Source: Candolleomyces eurysporus (taxonomy: Eukaryota; Basidiomycota; Agaricomycetes; Agaricales; Psathyrellaceae). From it: DNA of 64,000 bases. Numbering within the stretch: position 1 is the stretch's first letter; each line of letters begins with the position of its first letter. A program made the translations under genes and the position numbers. The notes under the pieces are model-generated. The model was given only the letters and a program-made list of their open reading frames with translations, was not told the DNA's origin and made no database searches. The stretch spans positions 52,991-116,990 of the forward strand of contig JANBPK010000780.1 in the NCBI GenBank assembly GCA_027579435.1. Direction: 5' to 3'. Shown here in pieces: positions 10,951 through 23,485 of this stretch.

Positions 10951-13015
10951 ATGCCCTCCCATTTCAAAAATGCCAGTAACTTCAACATCGAGGGGGACAC
11001 TCATATCTATGCGAAGAATTACAACCACTATGGGGAACGCTCGCCTAAGAGCGCTATCGAGAGTGAGTGGCTCCGAAACGGAAGAGGGGTGCTCGGAGGG
11101 CCTGACCCACGCTGACAGAGCTGCGTGAGCACATCGCAGCTGGAGCGCTGCACAACTCCGCCGAACGCTGCGACGCACCGAAATGTCATCCAGAAACCAG
11201 GGTTGCAGTACAGGACGAGGTTGTTGGCTGGATATGTGATGGAAATAGCGACGATGAGCCCAAGGAGATTATGTGGGTAACGGGGCCTGCGGGGTCAGGA
11301 AAGACTGCTATCATGGGCTCGGTCGCCGACACCTGCCAGGCGAAGGGTATCCTTGCTGGTACCCATTTCTTTTCTTCTTTCTCCGAGTCGGCGAATAGGC
11401 GGTCAAAGCAATATTTCGTGCCTACGCTGGCATATCAACTGGTTCAGCACAAAACCTTGTCTCAAGTTGCAGAACAAATCCTCTCCGCCATCGAACACAA
11501 TCCCGCAGTTTTTGAGCAAAAGCTCGAAGTGCAGCTCGACCAGCTGATTTTGGAGCCCTTGCGAGCCTGCCAGAATCATCCAGAACGGCCGGAGTGGCCG
11601 AAGGTGATCCTCATCGATGGTCTCGACGAATGCGAGGCGGACCAATATTATGATACAGCTCGAAGCAACGCGCCTCTTCGATCCAAAGAAGAAGATCAAA
11701 CCGAAATCCTCTCTGTTTTAAAGAAGGCCGCCCGCAATCCCAATTTCCCCTTCCGTATCGTCATCGCCAGTCGTCCCGAACACGCCATCAAGCATTTTTT
11801 CGCCAATGTCGCAAACTCCATGACTAGGGAGTTGTTCCTCGACGAGAAATACAACCCAGACGCCGACATGGCTCTGTTCCTCGACAGCAAGTTTGCCAAC
11901 ATTCGACGTCAATGTCACCTCCCATCCTCGTGGCCTAGCCAACACATTCGCCAAACCCTAATTGCCAATGCTTCTGGGCAGTTCATCTACGTAGCAACCG
12001 TCGGGCGATTTGTGGAGGTATCTAATGGGAATCCTGACGAGCTTTTGGAGCAGGTTTTACGGCTGCCTGGGATCAACTTGGCCTCTACCAATCCACTCGC
12101 ACCTCTGGACACACTGTATACCCACATTCTCAACTCCAGTCAGGATTCATACCTCAGTACTCTTTGGCTCAATCTGATTTTCCGCGAAAAATACCTGGAG
12201 GAAGAATCCTCACGTGGTAAAGGCAAAAAATCAGCGCCAGCAGCATTTGTTCGCCTATTTCTGGAATTGTATCCCGGCCAAGCATCCCATGTGTTCAGGA
12301 ACCTCAACTCATTGGTTTCAATCCCTGCTATGGAAGATAACAGCTCACCATATCACTTGTACCACAAATCTCTGGTGGACTTTCTGCAGGAGAGATCCAG
12401 GTCTGGAAACCTGTACATAGAGTCAAGGGTGGTGTCAAAACACATGGTAGACCGTTATTTACACCTTTGGAAGAGTAAGTGTTGATCTGTCTCCTTTGGC
12501 ACTGAGCTGAACAGATTTCTTAGCCAGAGGCCCAGAACATCCTCTTAGCCCTCAGGAAGAGAACCTTTTCTTTCAAAATTTTTTTGGTTATGGCTTATTG
12601 AATAAGTTCTTCTCTGCAACAAGTTTGAGTTGCTCAGACAAACTCATTGTTTCTCGTGATGCAGCCTGGTGGGTGCAGTCTGGCTTGGAAAGCAAAGGTG
12701 GTCAGAACTTGGATGTGTTTGTTGGGTGGACCTTCTTCCATGTCCACATGAAGGTGAGTACCATTCTCTGAGTCAATGAAATCCAAGCAGGGTCCAATTA
12801 TATATTTGTAGTGCCATTGGTACAGCCGATGCAGCCCAAGCTGTAGGCATATTAGAAGTGAAATAATTAAATCACTCAAGGCTGCCAATTGGAACGTCCC
12901 AAGCATGTTGGATATATTGGCCTCTAAATTCTTCCTCTTGGATTTAAAGGGATTGAACTTCTGGCAGCCTCCACCTCAAGAGCCTTCCAGCTCAACTGTG
13001 CCACAACAGGTTTGA
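10951..13015 (+). CDS. NACHT/STAND NTPase, copy 1
   Basis: Four exons, 10951-11062, 11119-12474, 12524-12753 and 12812-13015, joined by introns of 56, 49 and 58 bp, give 633 aa. The Walker A motif is GPAGSGKTA and the Walker B region is VILIDGLDECEADQ, with IVIASRPEHAI downstream, as in fungal NACHT proteins. The N-terminus (NFNIEGDTHIYAKNYNHYG) and the AERCDAPKCHPETR linker are typical of Agaricomycete NACHT families. No C-terminal WD, ankyrin or TPR repeats follow; the protein ends in a short tail. A role in NLR-like recognition is inferred from the family. All four exons are shared with the copy at 21452-23485. Confidence 0.85.
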
Positions 13016-13185
13016 GAGGTAACTTGGACTTTACATGTAAGCCATTTCATTGCCCACCACTTTATGTTGCAAGTAACATGACCCCTATAGACAGACTCAG
13101 ACTACTAGTGACTTGCTTCTTGCTTTGTGATGACTTTGGATAAGTTAGCACAAGTATCTCAGAATATACTCACTATGGACCATTG

Positions 13186-13490
13186 GGACTGCCAAGGAGT
13201 TGAGTTGCCTGAACACAATCATTTGGTCCTGTGATGCAGCCTGGTGGGTGCAGTGTTATTTGGGAGCTGGCAGTGTGTGGGCCTGGATGGGTCATCATGT
13301 TTCTATCAACTACATCTTTTGCAGTGTCCATGTGACAGTGTGTGCAATTTTCTGAGTATTTGCATCCCTGGCAAGCTCAGAGTTTGTCTTCATAGTGTCA
13401 TTGCTGCACCAAATGCTGCCTGAGTTGCAGGCATGTCAGAAGCAGACTGATCAAGGCCCTCAAATCCACTAACTCAAAGACTCCAAACAG
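13186..13490 (+). pseudogene. Duplicated C-terminal exons of the NACHT gene
   Basis: The landmarks of the last two NACHT exons recur just downstream of copy 1: CCTGTGATGCAGCCTGGTGG, then TAGTGTCATTGCTGCACC and GAGTTGCAGGCATGTCAGAAG, then CAAGGCCCTCAA. The reading frame is broken and there is no upstream NACHT domain, so this is a partial tandem duplication. 13500-14000 contains no gene; a short piece near 13545-13610 resembles part of block A around 2000-2045. Confidence 0.65.
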
Positions 13491-14004
13491 GTAGCACCTA
13501 CTATGCTGCAGATTGTCTCACTTGAAAGAGCACAGCACAGGGTTTTAGGGCTAAACCAATTGTGGTCAGTGGCAGGGTCAATGGCAATATCTGGCAGCCG
13601 CCTTAGTTCCAAGGTGACTTGGGTACATTGTACCCCCACTGCAGGCCAAGACATTACATGGCCAGTGTGCAACCAGGACTTGCTGTCTTCATGCTTTTTC
13701 CTCCTTGTCCTTCTATGTCTTCTTTCTTCTCTTTCTCTGCCTTTGTCTTCTGGCTTCCTGGTCTTATTGTAGTCCCTGGAGTGATACAAGAACAAGCAAG
13801 TTGTTTCTCAGGATGAGAAATGCAATTCAGTAGTTTTATAATCAAGTGAAGGGCATGGTTCATTGTAACATTACTCACCATTTTCAACAAATAGGATTCC
13901 ATATATCTCAGACATCACTAGAAATATGTACTGTGAAAAATAAACAAAAAATGAGTCGAAATGCCTCGGACATGTGCCGTGCAGTGCATCGGCCCGCTTT
14001 CACT

Positions 14005-14780
14005 AAGTAGTTAACACGATTGGGGAGGCAGCCTTCACTGAGGAGTGGAGGTGAGGTTGGGAAGAGGAAAGACGGGTATACCACTAGAGAATGAGTTACT
14101 GCGTGTTTAACATTATCAGTGCTTCGTGTATTCAACATGGTGTTCCTGTGGAATAGACAGGTGTGTTTAATTTAAACCCTGTTCATGATCATGATGAATG
14201 TACGTGCCACGCTGTTGCTGCCCACTTTCCGAGTCAGTCACCCAACGTTCTGTAGCGACCTCGAGGCTCGAGAATTTTGCTTCCATCATCTGGTGGATCA
14301 TCCACGAGTCGAACAGCCAGTATATCAGAGCCTTCTGGCGATCGAAACCCGTTTGGGACGTTCAATTGGGAGGAAAGGATAGGGCTCAGAGTTTCGGCAA
14401 GCGTAATATGGCAATGATGCGACGGGAGGCATCATGCCAGGTTCATTTCATAAGTAGGGTGCTTCATAGACCAATATCTAATCACATTCGACAAGCGAAT
14501 CAGTTTCAACCCCTGCCACAATGCCAGATTCCAAGGATATGCCAATGTCTTACCTCAGGTAGTGCGTCCGTACGTGCAACCTCAGCCTTCTGGGCGCTTT
14601 CTCGTAGAAGAATGGGCTAACAGGAATCGCGAGATTATTCAGCACAAAGAAACGTTCCTCGATGAACAGAATGGCGATGGCGGAAGGAGGGACAGAAAAG
14701 GAAGGAAACCCCGACAACTCTTTTGAGCTCAGCGCGAGAAACGGATCAATTCTGTCGGACACCGCCAGTGACCGATGATT
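14005..14780. repeat. Segmental duplication block, copy B
   Basis: Aligns by eye with 2056-2880: TAGTTAACACGAT, CGAGGCTCGAGAATTTTGC, GTGCTTCATAGACCAATATC and GAACGGATCA occur in the same order. It sits on the 3' side of F-box copy B, while its partner sits on the 5' side of copy A, as in a tandem array of [gene-block] units. No coding potential is evident. Confidence 0.6.
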
Positions 14781-14985
14781 CTCCAAGTTGGATGTTTCTT
14801 GGATGGTTCGTGTGACCGCCTCATCAACAGTTGTTTTATGCGAGATGAGAAACCAAGTAGAGAAAACGGTGCTAGAACGGCCAGAAGAGCATGATTTACA
14901 AAGTGGTACCTTTATTTTACATACAACGAAAGTTTCGTACACTACGTTACATACACACAAGCTCATCGATGAGTGCGAGTTCGTA

Positions 14986-16389
14986 TTACACTAACAGTCC
15001 CCGTGGTGCTATACGTTCCCCAAATATATCCTCAACGCGAATTTCCTTCAATCGACACTCTTCCAAAAAGCCATCGAAGATTTTGGCCTTCCCCTCCTCT
15101 AAGAGTGCTTCAACATTTGCCTCTCCAAACAGCCGAATGACCTTCAGATCGGGCAAGACCCTAACCCAACACAAGATGTGTTTACAGAACCTACCATACC
15201 CATACCCACCCTCAATCGGAGAGATCCAGTGCGCTCCGAACACGGTGACCCCAGGTATCCTCGCCCCGATATCATCCAAACTATCCGCCCACTCCCCGTC
15301 AGGAAGTTGCCGACCTTTAAGCGACCACCTAAACTCGCGCAGGTTAGGACACGAGCACTGTATCGCCTGTATCATAGCCGGGGTAGTATCCAACGACCAA
15401 AACTCCCTGCTGAAGCTACTATAATGCGACAGATGCAGCCTCTCGAGGTTGGCACCGCAGAACCCGAGGACCACTCTGAGAGTCTCGGAGCTGGAATACG
15501 GGAACGCGAGTCTCTTGAGGCCGGGGAAGGTACCCGCACGGAAGGCGTTGTAGAATACCCGGACGCGGACGCTCGTCGTAAAGATGAGTTCTTCAAGTTC
15601 TGGCCAACACACGCCTTCCCAGTCGCTAAGGCTGGAATTGCTCTCGGGGGGCCACTGGCCGATGTCGGTAGGGGGAAAGCACACGACGGTGATGTTGGGG
15701 TGGTTGTCCATGAACAGGGTCAAGTCTTTTAGATCCTGGAGTGTGGGAGAGGTTGCGTCGTCCGTCCAACACAACTGCTTCAAGCCCGGAGAGATGACGT
15801 CAGTTCCTGGTGGGAAGTAGGAGAGAGGTGCTCCGGCGACGTTGAGCGAGAGGAGGTTGGGTAGGAATGTGCACAAGGTCGGGGCGAGGGAGTAGACTTC
15901 CGAGTTTTCTCGTTTGACTCGGAGCCATTCGAGATTGGGGATTAGGAGATCCAGGCGTTTGACGAACCAACCGAGCGTCCGACGGTCGTCGGGGTCGATT
16001 CGCCCGGCGGGGAGGCGGGGGAGGGTTTGGAGGAGTACCTCGAGTTGCCATGGCCTGTCGATGACGAGATGCTCGAACATGAATTCGTTCGCGAAGGCGT
16101 ACCATTGTCGGCATACGCCTACTAGCAAACGCTTCACGATCTAGAAACCATAATTGCATGAGATTCGAACAAAATGGGGAAAGGAAACCGCACAAACCAG
16201 GGATTCTCGATAACGTTGATAGGCATGTTCAGACAGGACTCTTTGACTGGTTCTGGAATCCGAAAGGATGATGTGGGGGTAGGTCAGCGGGTCAGGGACG
16301 TCGGCTACTATTCGAAGGATCCTGAGCCAAATTTCAGGGGGAAAGTGAGGCCAACCCTGCCCTTGTCGATCGACTTCGATAGTAGACAT
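14986..16389 (-). CDS. F-box/LRR-like protein, copy B
   Basis: Two exons, 16389..16198 and 16140..14986, around a 57-bp GT-AG intron give 448 aa. The N-terminal F-box-like segment is PPEIWLRILRIVADVPDP. The second exon starts IVKRLLVGVCRQWYAFANEF and continues with leucine-rich segments (FLPNLLSLNVAGAPLSYF, FPGLKRLAFPYSSSETL). First-exon length and splice phase equal those of copy A. The C-terminus extends nine residues beyond copy A (ending APRGLLV). It is an intact, probably expressed paralog; its target is unknown. Confidence 0.78.
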
Positions 16390-16451
16390 GTCTGGGTACC
16401 TTGACGAATCCCGAGGTAGGAGTGGATCCTGCTTGTACGATAGCGGTAGGT

Positions 16452-16690
16452 GGGCGGCGTTCAACTCCAGCGACTAGGTCCACGATTTACGTTGGAACTC
16501 TTGCAAATTTGAGGTGAGAGGCCTCGAAACTGCGCCCGCAGGAGCGTAGCAGAGCAGTAGTGGGTAGTGGGAGGAAGCAAAAGGTTCGAAAGCATGATAA
16601 TTATCAATGGGAACGTTAAAGAACCAAAGGCTGAACCCATTTTGGTCGTCGGCGACAAGACAATGTTTGGTAACCGCTTGTGTAGAAAAC
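16452..16690. repeat. Upstream flank shared with F-box copy A
   Basis: GTTCAACTCCAGCGACTAGG, TTGGAACTCTTGCAAA and AGGTTCGAAAGCATGATAAT correspond in order to 1820-1985 upstream of F-box copy A. It is probably the duplicated 5' intergenic region and promoter of the F-box genes. Confidence 0.55.
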
Positions 16691-17068
16691 ACGATCGGGG
16701 CTGTCAAAGTGCCGGAGATCCAGAAGCAGCGTCGAGCGTCAACTACGATGACGGTAATCCAAGCCGACATCGGACACACTTTATATCCTGCGATGGCTGA
16801 GAATGGCAAATATCGTGATCGTTTTGACGAAGTGGAAGCGCGAGATGCTAGGGCTCGGAGCATTATCATCAGGGGGATTATGCAGTACTCAACGATGCTC
16901 ACTCTGGCGCGGATTATTTCCTTGTTGCTTGCAGAAAGAGCGGAAACGCCTGAGGCAGCCACAGTGGAGCAATATATCGATGTTTTCGAGCAATTCAAGC
17001 AGGAACAGTCGTTTCCTCCGTTTCTCGAGTTAAGCTCAAGATGCGGGTCAGAGTTCTATGGCTGTTAG
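16690..17068 (+). pseudogene. Possible copia-like Gag remnant
   Basis: A degraded open stretch carries DIGHTLYPAMAENGKY, RFDEVEARDARARSIII and, in another frame, DYAVLNDAHSGADYFLVA. This resembles the N-terminal Gag region of Ty1/copia retroelements (a W/YxxW-like start, then a DARARxII helix and a dAh... segment). Two frame changes are needed to follow it. Identification is tentative; no protease, integrase or RT accompanies it. Confidence 0.35.
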
Positions 17069-17306
17069 GCAGGCCTTCGGAAAATACGGGGAATCTGAAT
17101 GAAGTAATGGACGGCGCGACACCAGCGATTCCCTCCGACCAGCATGGTATGTACTCGAGTGAAAATGAGATTTTCTAATCATCGATACTAATGAGCCTGT
17201 ACCAGGCTAATAGCCGAATGCAATCGTGAGAATCAGCCAGCCCCTATCGTAATGCCCGAGAGCATTCGCGGAGCATTGCCCTGTGTTCGACTTCACGACG
17301 TGGACG

Positions 17307-20300
17307 ATGGGCAAGCCGTGGCCTCCAGCCATTCTCTACCTCCTTCTCTACACATCACCCACGATCCTAGCCAAAACTGTAGCCTCAGAACATGCGTTCA
17401 GCCAACCTGAATCCTCAGGCCTAGACAACGTGAACCTGTATGTTCCCCTACTAATATGAGTTGAACTCCTCTGGCTAACGATGCATTCATAGATATATAG
17501 GAACGACGGGTACGGAGCCTAACAAAGCTGGAGGTATGATACCCTCTGTGGCCCCGCCGTTTGGCATGACGAGATGGGTCGCACAGACCCAGGTCTCGTA
17601 CGTCTCTGCTACGCCGTATAACGCGTCCTGGGCTCTTGAAGGGGGGAAGGAGGTGCGCGAATTCTCTACAATTTTGCTCTCATCTCGCAGACGTACTGAA
17701 ATTGCTTGCTTTTAGTACAATGACAAAATCCATGGGTTCATGGGCACGAGGCAGCCTGCCATTTGGATGGGCGAAAGTGGGAGTATTGCAGTTGTCCCAG
17801 GAGTCATATACGAAGAATCCGATGGAGGAGTCAACTTGGAGGACATTCGAACGGAGTTTGAGAGTCGTGGACTGAAGGTGGTTAGCCAGAATGACCCTCA
17901 AGCCATGGATTATGGCCGCGAAGAGGTCGTTACCCCGAGCTACTACAGCGTTCTTCTGGACGACGGCTTTGACGGAAGGGTGTTTTGCGAGATGACTGCC
18001 AGTGAGTCTAGCTTCTATTTTTTTCTCTCTTTCGCTCTGCTGTTACTTTCGTCCCTGTCTTTTTATATGCCCTGCTCCTTCCTTGCCTAACCTGTCTAAA
18101 GCCCTTCCACAGCCTCCCGCGTCGGCCACGTCCAATTCACCTTCTCAAATCCCACCAAGGGCAAGGGCAAGAAGCGTCCGTACATCCTAATCGAAGCTGC
18201 TCGACCTTCAATCATAACATCCACCCCCACCAACGTGACCTACCCATCGGGATACATCAAGTTCGCCCCTCAAGGTCAACCGCAATCGGACGAACAGAAG
18301 GAACAACCGCTGCTCGAAATATGTGGCTACTCGACCGAACGGCAAGACAGCATCATCACTCCCGTATCCGGACAAGCAGCGGCAAGCCAGTTCAAAGGAT
18401 ACTTCTGCGCCCGCCTCAACTTCCCCTCACCCTCCGATTCCGCACCCACAACATCCTCACCTTCGTCCTCCTCCACTACTCCGTATGACTACGGAGTCAT
18501 CCAGAATGGGACAGCGTACCCCGGGAAGCAAGAAGCCTCGGGACCCGTCCTCAGCGCCTACGTCTTCCTCCCTGACTCCAGCAAGGACTCGGACGGGGTG
18601 GTGGATATCAGAGTGGGGACGTCGTTCATCTCTATCGAGCAGGCCAGAGCGAATTTGGATTCCGAAATTCCCAGTGTTGTTCTACCTGCTCAAGCAGACA
18701 GCGACCGCGAGGGCGACGAGAAAGCAGCAGCAGACGCGAAACCTGGGACCCTCGAGTGGACAGCTCGACGCGTGCGTTCCGAGTGGGCAGAGCTGCTTGG
18801 TCGGATTGAAATCGAAGTGGGAGGCGAAGATGATAAGGAAGCAGAGGTGATGAAGCAGGTGTTTTGGACGGGTGTGGCTCATTCGTTGCAGGTGGGATCA
18901 CTCTCCCTACTCTCCTTTTCTTCTCGATCTCTGATCATACTCTTGATTGGAATAGTATCCTAGCGAACAACACGAAGCCAACAAGTACTGGTCTGGGTAT
19001 GATAATCAGGTGCATAAAGGGCAGTCGTATACCGGGTATTCGATTTGGGTAGGTCGTCTTTTCCTCTACCTTTCCTTTTCCTCTATACCATCACCGCTCT
19101 TCGGATAGCTGACGATCATGGTGCTAGGATACGTACAGAGCGATTTGGGCCCTCCAGATCCTCCTCGTTCCCGAACGTATCCCAGGGATGGTTCGCAGTA
19201 TGTTACAAGATTACCAGCAGGTACGTCGCTTATCCCCGAACGGCCCATCACAGCTCACTCATAGTACGTGATTCCTCCTAAACAGAGCGGCTGGCTACCC
19301 ATGTGGAAGAACATCGTCGAGACGAACATCATGGTCGGCACTCACGCAGACTCGCTCATCGCCGAAGCCATGCTCAAGAACGTCTCCGGCCTCACCACTC
19401 ATGCAGATAGGGAGTTGGCTTGGGAGGCTGTGTGGAAGGATTGCAATGTTCCACCTGTGGACGATTGGAAGAGGGAGTATGGAGATCGAGAAGAGGTTGG
19501 TGCTTTTCGGCCTCTCTTAGGGAAAAACCTTGAGCTTCGGCTGACTGTGCCCTCGTGNTTTCTTTTTTTTTTTATTTAGTTTGTTGACTACGAAGCCCGA
19601 GCAGGCCTTTCCTCCGTGTACAACGTCCCTGGCAAAGGGTGGGTCGCGGATGACGTGCACTCTGAGAGCGCGTCGAGGACGTTGGACTATGCGTGTACGT
19701 GCATCTTCCATCCATTCCTCGTTTGATTCTATCAATCGCCCTTCGTATTTTATTGACATGCATGGTTCTTTTCTATTACATTGACAGATGACGACTTCGC
19801 AGCATACACCCTCGCAAAGCTCCTCAAAAAGCCCAGGAATATCCTTGTATATCTCTACGTTCGAGCTATGAATGTCCCGTTCAACTTGTTTAATGACCAA
19901 ACGGGTTTCATGGAAGCAAGGAATCAAGACGGAAGCTGGGCTGGGGAGGATAAAGGTTGGACCGAGGGTGAGTTTCTCTTATTATGCTTCTTCCTCATTT
20001 CCAAGCCGCGGCGGAAGTTGACGAACATTTTCACAGGCGATAAATGGGCGTACTCGTTTGACGTTGTGCACAATGTGCCCGAACTGATTAGAAAGAGAGG
20101 GGGCAGGGTGAACTTTGTGAGGAGTTTGGAGGAGCATTTCGAGGGTGGGCATAATGATCATACCAATGAGGTATGCGCTTCTTCCTTTCTTTCTTTACCT
20201 TCCTTCCCTCTCATTTTTCCTGTGCCTTGTGCTTCCTCGAGACAATCTTGGAACTGACGCAGTTATGTTTTAATACAGCCTTCACACCACATACCCTACC

Positions 20301-20930
20301 TATACGCACTCTCAGGTGCGGCGTTCAAGACTCAAGAACGGGTACGGGAGATTGCCAAGGAGAACTATGGGAACCTGGCTGACGGGCTGACCGGAGTAAG
20401 TCTTCGTTCTCTCCTCTTTCCCTGCTTCCCACCCCAACCGTTCTCTTTGAAAGAGATCTATTTTTCCGACTGCTGACTGACATTGACACGTATCTCACAG
20501 AACGAAGACTGCGGGCAAATGAGCGCATGGTACATATTCAGCGCGATGGGCTTCTANCCCCATCAACCCCGTTTCGGGGGAGTACGTGGTTGGGTCACCG
20601 TTCTTCGAGCACATTCGTCTCAATTTGCCCAACCCCTCCATCACTACCACGGCCTCCTCCTCAGCAACGGCAGCACCTATCACTATCACGATCAACGCAC
20701 CGGGAGCGCGCACGAAACCCTACGTCAGGTCGCTCACAATCAACGGTGTTAGGGTGAACGAGCCTGTAATCAAGCATGAGCAACTCGTAGCTGCAGGTGG
20801 TGGTGGAAATGTGGAGGTGGTGTTCGAGATGAGCGAGACTGTGGAGCAGTGGGGTAATGATAGGGAGGTTTTGGCGGCGCTTGGGGTTTGGGGAGCGGGA
20901 GAAGGGGAGTGGAGTCGTGATGAGTTGTGA
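17307..20930 (+). CDS. GH92 family alpha-mannosidase
   Basis: Twelve exons (17307-17437, 17493-17652, 17716-18001, 18113-18891, 18956-19048, 19128-19220, 19286-19495, 19580-19694, 19788-19967, 20037-20170, 20279-20395, 20501-20930) encode about 908 aa. A hydrophobic N-terminus (PAILYLLLYTSPTILA) suggests secretion. Family motifs include YIGTTGTEPNKAGG, IHGFMGTRQPAIWMG, YDNQVHKGQSYTGYSIW, HNDHTNEPSHHIPYLY and NEDCGQMSAW, the last two holding acidic catalytic residues of GH92. GH92 enzymes are calcium-dependent exo-alpha-mannosidases, usually acting on alpha-1,2-mannose of N-glycans. The N at 20557 breaks the last exon; skipping it restores FYP. A fragment of this gene recurs at 52688-52925. 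Confidence 0.93.
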
Positions 20931-21451
20931 TGCGCCGCTCTCTGAAATGTTGTACGTGGGCAGCTGGTATCGAATTCCATCGCATGGCTTATGTACGTCT
21001 ATGTCCAGGTTTCCAGACAATAATAGTAATATAACTGCTATCGCTGCGACTAAATCATTACAATACAAACTTTGTCTGGATTCTTCCAACGCAGTATCCG
21101 GACGGCGCGGGGCCGGGCTGGCTGCCATGAGCAATATAAGTACCAAGGGCTGTTATGCCTACGGAACGTGAGTGGAATGTACGGGGATTATTCTCTACTG
21201 ACAAGGCGTATCTGGGAGAGATAGGTTTCCGTGAGTCGCTTACTTGTCACGCCTTGGCATCGGATGATGATACAGCATAGAGCCTACAGGCCTCACCAAG
21301 GGAGGGCATCCAACTGCTGCGCAGTCATATGACTCGGGCAAACACGCATTTTTCGCATTGTGCAGTGTATAAGATGCGTCGCGCAGGTGTGCCTAACACC
21401 TTTTCAACACCTAATTGCTTCTCCTCCTAGGCTCTCAGCTCACTCAGGGGA

Positions 21452-23485
21452 ATGTCCTCCGTTTTGAACAACTCTCGGTACTTCCAAATACAGGGAGACG
21501 TGATTAACAATCACTACGATCGAGCCGGGGGCTCGAAGAGTGCCCTAGAAAGTGAGCATACTCGGCTTGTGTGGTTGGTGAATAGGTACTAAACAACCTC
21601 TATGCAATAGAACTGCGGGAGCACATCGCAGCTGGAGCGTTGCACGACTCCGCCGAACGGTGTGACGCACCAAAATGCCATCCAGAAACTAGGGTTGCAG
21701 TGCAGGACGAGCTAGTTAACTGGGTGTGTGACGGAGATAGTGAAGATGTGCCCAAGAAGATTACGTGGGTGACGGGGCCTGCGGGGACAGGAAAGACTGC
21801 CATCATGGGCTCAGTCTCTGACACCTGTCAGGAAAAGGGTATCCTCGCTGCTACTCATTTCTTCTCGTCTTTCTCCGGGTCTGAGAACAGGCGCTCAAAG
21901 CGATATTTGGTACCTACACTGGCCTATCAACTCGTCCAGCACAAAACCTTGCATCTAGTTGCAGATCAAATCCTCTCCGCTGTCGAACACAATCCCGCGG
22001 TCTTCGAGCAAAAGCTGGAGGTGCAGCTCAATCAGCTGATTTTGGAGCCTTTGCGAGCGTGTCAGAATCACCCAGAACTGCTGGAATGGCCGAAGGTCAT
22101 CCTAATCGATGGTCTTGACGAATGCGAGGCGGATCAATACCACAATGCGACTCGAAGCGAGGCACCTCTTCGATCCAAGGAGGATGATCAGATCGAAATC
22201 CTGTCCGCGTTGAAGAAAGCCGCTAGCGACCCCGCCTTTCCCTTCCGTATCGTCATAGCCAGTCGTCCCGAACACGCTATTAAACGCTTTTTCACCGATG
22301 TCGCGAAACCGACAACCAGGGAGTTGTTCCTCGACGAGAAGTACAACCAGACGCCGACATGGCGTTGTTCCTCGAGAGCAAGTTCGCAAACATACGACGC
22401 CAATGTCACCTCCCTGCTACTACAACTGGACCGTCTTCGTGGCCAAGCGAAGACGTACGCCGAACCCTGATCGCCAACGCATCCGGCCAGTTCATCTACG
22501 TAGCGACCGTAGGGCGATTCATGGAAGGGTCCGCTGGGGATCCTAACCAACTGTTGGACCAGGTTCTACGGCTGCCCTGTATTGCGACCTCCACCAATCC
22601 GCTCGCACCTCTGGACGCGTTGTACACCCACATTCTCAACCGCAGTCCGGATCCACGCCTCAGTATCCTCTGGCTCAATCTCATCTTCCGAGAGAAATAC
22701 CTGGATGGTAACAGGAGTCTATTATCATCAACACCTACCCCAGCGTCAGCACAATTCGTCCGCTTGTTTCTGGAATCGTATCCTGGCCAAGCATCCCACG
22801 TGCTCAACAATCTCAGCTCGTTGGTTTCCATTCCTTCCATGGAAGATGACCGCTCACCATACCGCTTGTACCACAAGTCCCTGGCGGACTTTCTCCAGGA
22901 GAGATCCAGATCTGCAACCCTATACGTAGAGCCGAAGGCGGTGTTGGAACACTTGGTCGACCGTTACTTACAACTTTGGAAGAGTGCGTGCCGATTGGTC
23001 CCCTTTAGGACTGGGCTGACATTATCCCATAGGCAAAGGTCCAGAACGCTCTCTTACCCGCAAGGCACAGAGATCTTTTTTCAAAATCTTCTTTTCGTAT
23101 ACCACAGTCTTGAGTGTCTTCTCTGCTGATGGTATGAGTCGCTTGGACGAAATCATTTTGTCCTGTGACGTAGACTGGTGGGTGCAGTCTTATTTGCAGA
23201 AGAACTACTATAAGCGCACTATATTGGAACGCATCTTTGGGAGCGTCCATACAATGGTGAGCGTCACTCCATGGTTCAATGAATCATTGGCAGGACCTGA
23301 CTTTCTATTCGTAGTGTCATTGGTATACGCCGTGCCGCCCGGGTTGCAGGCATGTTAGAAGCGGAATAATTAGGGCCCTCAACGCCGCTAATTGGAATAC
23401 CCCAAACAGGTGGCAACGACTCCGCCACAGATTTTTTCAATTCAAGGAGGAGTGGGAATCTGGGTTTCTCGAGGCTCCAGCTTAA
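21452..23485 (+). pseudogene. NACHT/STAND NTPase, copy 2, with 1-nt frameshift
   Basis: The exon structure matches copy 1: 21452-21551, 21611-22983, 23033-23256 and 23315-23485, with introns of 59, 49 and 58 bp (the last two equal in length to those of copy 1). Walker A is GPAGTGKTA; Walker B is VILIDGLDECEADQ. At 22347-22348 the sequence AACCAGACG lacks one C relative to AACCCAGACG in copy 1, shifting the frame after DEKYN; the correct frame resumes at MALFLESKFANIRR. All four splice junctions remain usable and no other lesion was seen. It is either a very young pseudogene or a homopolymer sequencing error. Confidence 0.8.

Noticed and set aside
13503..13816. Overlapping frames on both strands downstream of the NACHT tail duplicate
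   Set aside because: No conserved motif and inconsistent frames; lies in duplicated noncoding sequence.
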